DNA of 64,000 bases from Nymphaea colorata (lineage: Eukaryota > Streptophyta > Magnoliopsida > Nymphaeales > Nymphaeaceae). The notes beneath the pieces are model-generated. The model was not told the origin of the DNA. It searched no databases and saw only the letters and a program-made list of their open reading frames with translations. How positions within the stretch are numbered: position 1 is the stretch's first letter; each line of letters begins with the position of its first letter. A program made the position numbers and the translations under genes. Positions 55,505-64,000 of this stretch are shown piece after piece. The stretch is from the NCBI RefSeq assembly GCF_008831285.2, contig NC_045146.1, positions 9,126,972 through 9,190,971 on the forward strand, read 5' to 3'.

Positions 55505-56717
55505 TTAGTTTCGTGTATTTTGATTTTGCTGGTAGCCAATGACAACAGGATTATCACCTGTAAAGGAAAGCAATCTTATATCTGCATGGACAGTATCTCC
55601 ATCCTCTGCTGCACTTTTGTTGCGTTCATCAGCATTTTCTCCATCTCCATTACTAAAACTAATGATTTCTGCAAGCACCAGGCTATCCGTCTGCACTCCT
55701 TTGTTATTTTCACCTCCTTCTACAGTGTTTCTTTCTTCTTTTTCTTCAGCCTCTTCTTCAACTTTTAAATCACCTATATCTATTATAACACCATTGCTGA
55801 CTGTGTCTGAACCAGCCAGAATTCTTCCACCTTCTTTGCAGTCATAAGTTTTTTGTCCTACTGAGTTGCCTGATGCAATGTCACTGTTATCCCCTGCAGC
55901 TTCCAGCACCATCATTTTTGTGGCAGGATTGTTTGCAGTTATTTGATTGTCTGACATCTCTGAAGTGAAGCCATACTCGGACATTCTCCACCCTCTTTGT
56001 AATCATAACATTTAGGTCTTGGTGAGTTCCCAGACATGATCTTGCTATTATCCCCTGGTGCATTCTGCGTCATCCCCTTTGAAATGAGACTGTCTACATT
56101 TATGTGGTTATGTGCATTATCCAAACCAGTGTCTGCAGGTCCTTTTCCATGTTCTTTGTAATCATGAACTTCTTGTACCACTTCAGTGTGCATTACAGTC
56201 TTATCATTGTCACTTGGAGCCTTCAGCACAACTACTTTTGTGTTGACACCATTTCCAATAGTCCTGTTGTCTCCCATCTCCAAACCTGTGCTACAAGGCT
56301 CTTCTCCGCAATTTTTGTGTTCATGATCTATTCTGCTGTCACACTTTGCAGTCATTTGGTTTTCTGCCATCTTGGAGGCAGCATTTCCTTTTTCAACATC
56401 TTTATCAAATCTTTTGGTACTACTGGTGTGCCTGAGGCAATCTCATTACTTTGCCCTGGAGTCCCTTCACTCAGCACCCTTGCATTGACAACATTCGCAC
56501 TTTTAGCTAGTCTAGCTTCAGCATCTACATTATCAGTATCTGATAATAAAGAGCCTGTGCATATAGCTAATGATATGTCTGAAATTGTGGTCACATTCTG
56601 TTTCAAATGTGCAGATTCAGACTGTCCATTAATTTCTGGGCACTCACTACCTAAAGATACTTCTTCCAATGTCATTTTAGATGATTTTCTATGATCTGGA
56701 GTAAAAGCTTCATTTGA
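55505..56717 (-). pseudogene. Repeat-protein exon across the A/B junction, frameshifted
   Basis: Read from the right: SKVNGTSNSNEAF-like start, KMTLEEVSLGSECPEINGQS, EIASGTPVVPK, then a frame change near 56390-56405, MAENQMTAKCDSRIDHEHKN, and degenerate repeats of about 53 residues. Each repeat has the skeleton G-x-x-P-(6-8)-N-x-x-I..K-x-x-V-L-x-A-x-x-DN-x-x-I..S-G-N-S-x-x-x-K..YDYKEG; three are clear (about 56290-56140, 56130-55975, 55975-55820), and a fourth starts and then passes into an acidic tail (KVEEEAEEKEE). A second frame change lies near 55980. An upstream frame change near 56735-56750 sits in an AAAAGAAGAA run. The protein would be polar, acidic and largely disordered. No function is proposed. 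The breaks are either true pseudogene lesions or an indel-prone assembly. Confidence 0.55.
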
Positions 56718-57373
56718 ATTACTTGTTCCATTTACCTTGATAGACAGATTCTTCTTTTACAAGAAAGTCATTTTTCCTATCAGCCTTTGCTGAGTCCTCA
56801 GAAGATTTTTCAGCATTCTGTTTTTGCATAAAATTCCAAAATCAGATCGCAGAAGAACTGGTTCTTTTTGGAACCCACATTAGTCACGTAACAAGAAAAG
56901 ACATATATACAATCATCTGAAGTCCAACGAGCCTACTTTAGGTGCATTTTAATTCTATTAATTCTTAATACTGCCAAAATCATAATGAAAAAATATGAAC
57001 AAACACAGTTGATAGAGTGTATGCAAATGCAACTTTCTGATGGATAGAAGGAAAAAAGAAGAACACGTATATTTTTTAAAAGCAACTATACTGTCAGCAG
57101 TTGATACTGCATGCTTACAACCTTAGTGATGCATCTTCTACACACTAAATAGTAAATAAGCTTCCAAGGATTAGGTTTTATAGAATACTACCAGAAGAAA
57201 TAACTAAATGAAGCAGAACAATGGCATATAAGTACTAGCTTTCCCTTTTGGTAGGTGATTGTAAGCCTTTCCTACCGCTTTTAAACATGCATCTACAAGG
57301 CAGGTTTCACTTGCATTCAGTGAAAGTTCTTTGCACAAATAGTTATTCCACAGGAAGGGAGACTTAACATTAC

Positions 57374-57535
57374 CACCACCCTCATAGTATATGAAGGAAA
57401 GCATGCGGTTCCTACCAGTGCTAGAGGATCTTTCAACACAGAAAGCACTCCAACTCCTGCAGACTGCATGGTCCCATTGGGAAGTCATATCTGGCCTTGA
57501 ACTCCGAATACTAGTTGTTCTCTTCTTCAAAAACT
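57374..57535 (-). CDS. Upstream exon of the array gene, copy B
   Basis: The 162-bp copy of 52297-52458 has identical splice sites and an identical product within the exon. The single base that differs between copies A and B in this neighbourhood (57277) falls outside it, in the extended frame. Confidence 0.45.
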
Positions 57536-59676
57536 CTTGAAAATATTAGAAAACCCTGAGCTTAATCAAATAACTCCCTTAATTTTCAACATTTTCTTAT
57601 CAAGATAATCTATAACCACCTATTCAATGTTCCCATTTAAGCCAAATTCTTGTTTCAGAATATCCATACTATGTTGGCCTACTAGAGCATTAATTTTCAG
57701 AAAATTAAAGGGAAAAAACAGCAGATATTTTGAGAATTTATTCAAGCTACTTGTTCCATCTTCTTTGTCTATTTCCATCTATTGAATTGTTTTTTCTTCC
57801 ACCTTTTAGTCACTCTTTCAGTTTTCCTGCTACTTTCACTCGGTCAAAGGCAAAAATAATGCCCTCTATGAAAAACATTCAAAGCTGTGAAATTCAAAAG
57901 TAGTGTCTAAAAGAAAATCTCTAATGCTTTAATCCAGGAAGGCAGATGTAATCAGTAGCCATTTACAAATTTACTTTGGAAAATTTTCCATTATATTGAT
58001 TGATTATTTTTTGAATAATAAAAAAGTACAGAAACTAATTTTCTGTTACTTGGTAAAGCAGTGGATTAAGAGTAAACATGTGTCATCAGCAGGCGACCAG
58101 CACTGTTTGTGCGTTATATTGTTCCTTTCAGGTTTAACTGGAGATGGACATGAAGCAATATGTGTCAATAAGTTAACGTAGGATAAGCCTGGCAATGAAA
58201 ATCTCCACAAACAAAGTATGTGCTTCTGGTAACAAGGATGGCCTGTAGCAGTAGGTTGGTGCCTCCACTTATGAAGAATGTAAATGGTGGCATTTCACTG
58301 CCTGATATTGGTAAATTTTCAACGTACACCAATTTTTTTAGGAAAAACTTTACTAAACCGTACTTATTACACTGAGGCGGGCAGCTGGCATAGGTGACCA
58401 ATGAGTCAACATTGCTCCACTTACCTCATCAAGTAGGAATTAGGTAGAAAAGTATCAGAATCTTATTCTGATCTATGTTTCAAAATTCAAAGTGACCAAT
58501 GTACATTGAAGATCTCTCAAGGTTTTTTTCTTGTTTTTCTGCCGCTGCTGCTAGTGCTTTTGCAAGCATTACTACATATGACTCGTTGACTATTACTACT
58601 ACTGGTACTATTTTGCCGCTGCTGCTGTTAATTTTTCAGTTTGTGACTGGTTGCTTTCTTATTGTACATCCATCTAATCAAAGTTAAATGATAGCAACCT
58701 AACTCCAAGGTTATGCTGAACACATGTTCCGATGTCATTTTTGGTTCCTTATTTGTGTCTGTTTAGCCTCTAGTATTACACATGTTTTATACTTGGAAGT
58801 TCAGAAACATCTTGATAAATCACTGGTACCCAATGTAAAAGTGGATTCTGCACTAAAATTTTTCTCATCTGCCAGTTTTTGATCTGAAATTAGGTTGAGG
58901 CAATGAACTTGCTTACTGTGTTTTATCCTCAATCCTTTTCCAGAGAAAGTTTTATGTGCCATTCTCACATTTACGTTGAATGATCTGCAGTTCCCGTACT
59001 ATGAGTTTGTAGATCGCTAGGTAAGATCCTGACAGAAAAAATATTGTGAAGCTTTGAGATTCTACATCATTTATAATTTCTTTTACAAATAGGGTTTTGT
59101 TATTTTCTTTTGCAAGACAACATATGCTTCTAAATTTCAGTTTAAAATGCATGTCTTACAAAATAGCACATATGCAACAGATGCACACACAGACATTTAT
59201 CACGTCATTTGGGATTTGCTGCTTCTTTAGAATGAAGAATACATAAAAAGTATGAAAAGCTGTTTAGGAAGCAAACCCTGCTCACCATTATTTTGCAATT
59301 ACCCTATCTTGGACTACTTTTTGGTCTTCAAAGTTATTTTCTTGCTCCTGAATTTGATTAAGAACATGTAAAATGTACACGAGACCAGATCAAATTTTCC
59401 GGATAGAATTCCAATAATTTCAATGCCTAGAGTTGGAGTCCATAATAAGACAGGAAAACTTTTAGAAGTATATGTTTCCCACCACCACTCGCTCTTTATC
59501 TGCAAAGGGCCATGTATGTGGTTATGGAAGTAGGCCTGAACTAGAAGGTAAGCTCATTAAAGCTTGGCTGGAGCTCAGTCTTAACCATGTACGAGTTCAT
59601 GACTCGACCGGTTTATGTAAGCGGAATGGAGTTGTTCACTGAAGTTAAAGTGTGACTCGGTTCAAAAGATACCTTG

Positions 59677-60257
59677 TTCGAGTTGTTGCAAGAAACGATT
59701 CGCACAACTCCTCCTTTTAAATATTAAACCGCTTTCCAAATGTGACACGAACGATCGGGCGGCGGCGGAATTCTTTCTTTCGCTCCTCCACTCATCCTCG
59801 GTGGTCGTCAAGTCCTCCGTCGCCTTGCCTTGCATCTTCTTCGACGTTCGTCGAGTTCTTCACTCCCGACTACCGCTCTCCCTGGCCGGCCACCGCGTCC
59901 TCCAACTCTCCGACGGTCGATCTCCCGTCCGGCGTCCTCAAGTGGATCATGTGAGCAAAATTGATCTGTGATCGTGGGTATGAACTTGTTCGTGGATGCT
60001 GTTTGGAGTAGTTTTTCGTGGAACAACCTCATTCGTCAGGTTACTCAGGTCTCTCTCTCTCCCTCTCTCTCTCTCTTTTTCTCTGCTGTGGGTAGGTGGT
60101 AGCCGAACAGCGAATCGCTTCTCGCCGTCTTGAGCTCCCTTTTCTGTTCCACCGGCAGCCATCGGCCCATTGCTGTTTACGATGGCTGCCGATGGGAAAA
60201 ATAAAGAAGGTCGGGGGGAAGGTTGGAATTATGAGGTTTCTCTTTGTGCTGTTTACC
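59677..60257 (+). promoter_or_regulatory. GC-rich, CpG-dense promoter-like block in copy B
   Basis: Exact counterpart of 54600-55180, 5077 bases on. The copy C counterpart would fall beyond the window. Confidence 0.35.
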
Positions 60258-60581
60258 AACATTAGGGCTCCTTACTATGTCTGTTTTCCCCTTCTCTTCC
60301 TCCCGGTAACTTCTATGCCCATTGCAGTCGCAGAATTTTTGTTGGGTTTTCATGTATTCCGTTTTGGGTGTTCTCATAATTACCGTCGACTGCATTTTAT
60401 TGTCTTCGATTCACTGTCTGTTTTCTTTCTTGTGCGAATTCTGTTGTTGGGTGTGACGCTTTGGTGATGTTTAGGCTTTTCTGATTATTCTTGCTTTTGC
60501 TGATTCTGTTGTTGGGATTGGGTTCATGACGGATGCCTGTTCTTGGGCCTGGTTTGGATACGTTGGTCTTCAATTTTAACC

Positions 60582-61794
60582 TTAGTTTCGTGTATTTTGA
60601 TTTTGCTGGTAGCCAATGACAACAGGATTATCACCTGTAAAGGAAAGCAATCTTATATCTGCATGGACAGTATCTCCATCCTCTGCTGCACTTTTGTTGC
60701 GTTCATCAGCATTTTCTCCATCTCCATTACTAAAACTAATGATTTCTGCAAGCACCAGGCTATCCGTCTGCACTCCTTTGTTATTTTCACCTCCTTCTAC
60801 AGTGTTTCTTTCTTCTTTTTCTTCAGCCTCTTCTTCAACTTTTAAATCACCTATATCTATTATAACACCATTGCTGACTGTGTCTGAACCAGCCAGAATT
60901 CTTCCACCTTCTTTGCAGTCATAAGTTTTTTGTCCTACTGAGTTGCCTGATGCAATGTCACTGTTATCCCCTGCAGCTTCCAGCACCATCATTTTTGTGG
61001 CAGGATTGTTTGCAGTTATTTGATTGTCTGACATCTCTGAAGTGAAGCCATACTCGGACATTCTCCACCCTCTTTGTAATCATAACATTTAGGTCTTGGT
61101 GAGTTCCCAGACATGATCTTGCTATTATCCCCTGGTGCATTCTGCGTCATCCCCTTTGAAATGAGACTGTCTACATTTATGTGGTTATGTGCATTATCCA
61201 AACCAGTGTCTGCAGGTCCTTTTCCATGTTCTTTGTAATCATGAACTTCTTGTACCACTTCAGTGTGCATTACAGTCTTATCATTGTCACTTGGAGCCTT
61301 CAGCACAACTACTTTTGTGTTGACACCATTTCCAATAGTCCTGTTGTCTCCCATCTCCAAACCTGTGCTACAAGGCTCTTCTCCGCAATTTTTGTGTTCA
61401 TGATCTATTCTGCTGTCACACTTTGCAGTCATTTGGTTTTCTGCCATCTTGGAGGCAGCATTTCCTTTTTCAACATCTTTATCAAATCTTTTGGTACTAC
61501 TGGTGTGCCTGAGGCAATCTCATTACTTTGCCCTGGAGTCCCTTCACTCAGCACCCTTGCATTGACAACATTCGCACTTTTAGCTAGTCTAGCTTCAGCA
61601 TCTACATTATCAGTATCTGATAATAAAGAGCCTGTGCATATAGCTAATGATATGTCTGAAATTGTGGTCACATTCTGTTTCAAATGTGCAGATTCAGACT
61701 GTCCATTAATTTCTGGGCACTCACTACCTAAAGATACTTCTTCCAATGTCATTTTAGATGATTTTCTATGATCTGGAGTAAAAGCTTCATTTGA
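60582..61794 (-). pseudogene. Repeat-protein exon across the B/C junction, frameshifted
   Basis: It has the same structure, repeats and frame breaks as 55505-56717, shifted by 5077 bases. Because the lesions are shared, they predate the duplication or come from one erroneous consensus copied by the assembler. Confidence 0.55.
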
Positions 61795-64000
61795 ATTACT
61801 TGTTCCATTTACCTTGATAGACAGATTCTTCTTTTACAAGAAAGTCATTTTTCCTATCAGCCTTTGCTGAGTCCTCAGAAGATTTTTCAGCATTCTGTTT
61901 TTGCATAAAATTCCAAAATCAGATCGCAGAAGAACTGGTTCTTTTTGGAACCCACATTAGTCACGTAACAAGAAAAGACATATATACAATCATCTGAAGT
62001 CCAACGAGCCTACTTTAGGTGCATTTTAATTCTATTAATTCTTAATACTGCCAAAATCATAATGAAAAAATATGAACAAACACAGTTGATAGAGTGTATG
62101 CAAATGCAACTTTCTGATGGATAGAAGGAAAAAAGAAGAACACGTATATTTTTTAAAAGCAACTATACTGTCAGCAGTTGATACTGCATGCTTACAACCT
62201 TAGTGATGCATCTTCTACACACTAAATAGTAAATAAGCTTCCAAGGATTAGGTTTTATAGAATACTACCAGAAGAAATAACTAAATGAAGCAGAACAATG
62301 GCATATAAGTACTAGCTTTCCCTTTTGGTAGGTGATTGTAAGCCTTTCCTACCACTTTTAAACATGCATCTACAAGGCAGGTTTCACTTGCATTCAGTGA
62401 AAGTTCTTTGCACAAATAGTTATTCCACAGGAAGGGAGACTTAACATTACCACCACCCTCATAGTATATGAAGGAAAGCATGCGGTTCCTACCAGTGCTA
62501 GAGGATCTTTCAACACAGAAAGCACTCCAACTCCTGCAGACTGCATGGTCCCATTGGGAAGTCATATCTGGCCTTGAACTCCGAATACTAGTTGTTCTCT
62601 TCTTCAAAAACTCTTGAAAATATTAGAAAACCCTGAGCTTAATCAAATAACTCCCTTAATTTTCAACATTTTCTTATCAAGATAATCTATAACCACCTAT
62701 TCAATGTTCCCATTTAAGCCAAATTCTTGTTTCAGAATATCCATACTATGTTGGCCTACTAGAGCATTAATTTTCAGAAAATTAAAGGGAAAAAACAGCA
62801 GATATTTTGAGAATTTATTCAAGCTACTTGTTCCATCTTCTTTGTCTATTTCCATCTATTGAATTGTTTTTTCTTCCACCTTTTAGTCACTCTTTCAGTT
62901 TTCCTGCTACTTTCACTCGGTCAAAGGCAAAAATAATGCCCTCTATGAAAAACATTCAAAGCTGTGAAATTCAAAAGTAGTGTCTAAAAGAAAATCTCTA
63001 ATGCTTTAATCCAGGAAGGCAGATGTAATCAGTAGCCATTTACAAATTTACTTTGGAAAATTTTCCATTATATTGATTGATTATTTTTTGAATAATAAAA
63101 AAGTACAGAAACTAATTTTCTGTTACTTGGTAAAGCAGTGGATTAAGAGTAAACATGTGTCATCAGCAGGCGACCAGCACTGTTTGTGCGTTATATTGTT
63201 CCTTTCAGGTTTAACTGGAGATGGACATGAAGCAATATGTGTCAAAGTGATGGGGAAAAAGTAGCACAGGCAAGGAAAAAATAACATTAACACCTGCCAC
63301 AGTTAAGTTAACGTAGGATAAGCCTGGCAATGAAAATCTCCACAAACAAAGTATGTGCTTCTGGTAACAAGGATGGCCTGTAGCAGTAGGTTGGTGCCTC
63401 CACTTATGAAGAATGTAAATGGTGGCATTTCACTGCCTGATATTGGTAAATTTTCAACGTACACCAATTTTTTTAGGAAAAACTTTACTAAACCGTACTT
63501 ATTACACTGAGGCGGGCAGCTGGCATAGGTGACCAATGAGTCAACATTGCTCCACTTACCTCATCAAGTAGGAATTAGGTAGAAAAGTATCAGAATCTTA
63601 TTCTGATCTATGTTTCAAAATTCAAAGTGACCAATGTACATTGAAGATCTCTCAAGGTTTTTTTCTTGTTTTTCTGCCGCTGCTGCTAGTGCTTTTGCAA
63701 GCATTACTACATATGACTCGTTGACTATTACTACTACTGGTACTATTTTGCCGCTGCTGCTGTTAATTTTTCAGTTTGTGACTGGTTGCTTTCTTATTGT
63801 ACATCAATCTAATCAAAGTTAAATGATAGCAACCTAAATCCAAGGTTATGCTGAACACATGTTCCTATGTCATTTTTGGTTCCTTATTTGTGTCTGTTTG
63901 GCCACTAGTATAACACATGTTTTATACTTGGAAGTTCAGAAACATCTTGATAAATCACGGGTACCCAATGTAAAAGTGGATTCTGCACTAAAATTTTTCT
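61489..64000. repeat. 5077-bp array unit, copy C (partial, runs off the window)
   Basis: Same phase as A and B up to 63245, with one difference from B noticed (62354, where C agrees with A). A 58-bp segment at 63246-63303 is present only in this copy. From about 63806 substitutions become frequent (seven in the last 195 bases, among them 63806, 63837 and 63865), unlike the near-identity elsewhere. Confidence 0.95.
62451..62612 (-). CDS. Upstream exon of the array gene, copy C
   Basis: It is identical to copies A and B over the exon as far as I can read. Its upstream exons would lie to the right, where copy C starts to diverge. Confidence 0.45.

Larger units (their letters stand above)
51335..56411. 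repeat. 5077-bp array unit, copy A
   Basis: The unit runs from ttttggtactactggtgtg to the base before the next occurrence. Contents in order: start of a minus-strand exon (truncated here at its 3' side), an upstream minus-strand exon at 52297-52458, about 2 kb of AT-rich DNA with a (gctgct)-type patch at 53464-53550, a GC-rich block (54660-54870) followed by a CT microsatellite (54970-55000), and a minus-strand repeat-protein exon at 55505-56411. I noticed only two base differences from copy B (52200 against 57277; 53951 against 59028). Confidence 0.95.
56412..61488. repeat. 5077-bp array unit, copy B
   Basis: Offset from copy A is exactly 5077 bases at every landmark that I compared. Both of its ends are internal unit junctions, so here the minus-strand coding exon reads unbroken across 56411/56412. 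Confidence 0.95.

Noticed and set aside
56104-56694. 196-codon plus-strand open frame across the A/B junction, repeated at 61181-61771
   Set aside because: It is antisense to the repeat-protein exon, whose strand has the repeat pattern and sensible codons; the frame exists only because the complementary strand avoids stops.
1-64000. CRISPR arrays, bacterial operons, prophage or toxin-antitoxin systems
   Set aside because: The window has introns, plant transposons and eukaryotic genes; no regular spacer-repeat pattern and no bacterial gene order were seen. The 5-kb array has no spacers.
1-64000. tRNA or rRNA genes
   Set aside because: I looked for tRNA A- and B-box words and found no cloverleaf I could defend; the only tRNA-like match is the retroelement primer site at 41060-41074.

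Overview
This is nuclear DNA from a seed plant, most likely a flowering plant. The evidence is GT-AG introns, Ty1/copia and Ty3/gypsy elements with plant-type primer sites and chromodomains, a CACTA transposon end, and fragments of conserved eukaryotic genes (ALG8, a family-31 glycosyltransferase). I cannot name the species. No gene in the window is complete and intact; most of the sequence is transposons, gene fragments and AT-rich intergenic DNA.

Layout. 1-10357: mostly intergenic, with an orphan first exon of a conserved membrane protein (1791-1938, minus), a frameshifted Myb/SANT-like gene (7096-7914, minus) and one well-preserved ALG8 exon (8553-8881, minus). 10358-16316: a distinctly GC-rich block, possibly one very long LTR, followed by a 685-codon open frame of unknown family (14259-16316, minus) and a 376-bp foldback element just after it. 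17064-21103: AT-rich DNA with simple repeats and a degenerate ATCCAAAT-rich domain. 21104-31824: a decayed Tat-like Ty3/gypsy element on the minus strand with LTRs of about 2.1 kb; its reverse-transcriptase active site is mutated. 31825-34640: a CACTA transposon end followed by fragments of two unrelated cellular genes (an ARGLU1-like coiled coil and three exons of a beta-1,3-galactosyltransferase), possibly captured. 35999-42886: a short-LTR chromovirus into whose chromodomain tail a 4970-bp copia element has inserted. The copia element has matching LTRs, a 5-bp target duplication, a primer site and a polypurine tract, but no recognisable gag and a broken pol. 42890-49230: intergenic DNA with no gene I can support.

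49231-64000: a last exon on the minus strand, then from 51335 a head-to-tail array of a 5077-bp unit: two full copies and a third running off the window. Copies A and B differ at only two bases that I noticed. Each unit carries minus-strand exons of an unrecognised protein with about 53-residue degenerate internal repeats (with the same frame breaks in every copy), and a GC-rich, promoter-like block. This array is the most unusual object in the window: its left edge cuts an exon that reads continuously across the internal unit junctions, so the repeat is circularly permuted relative to the gene.
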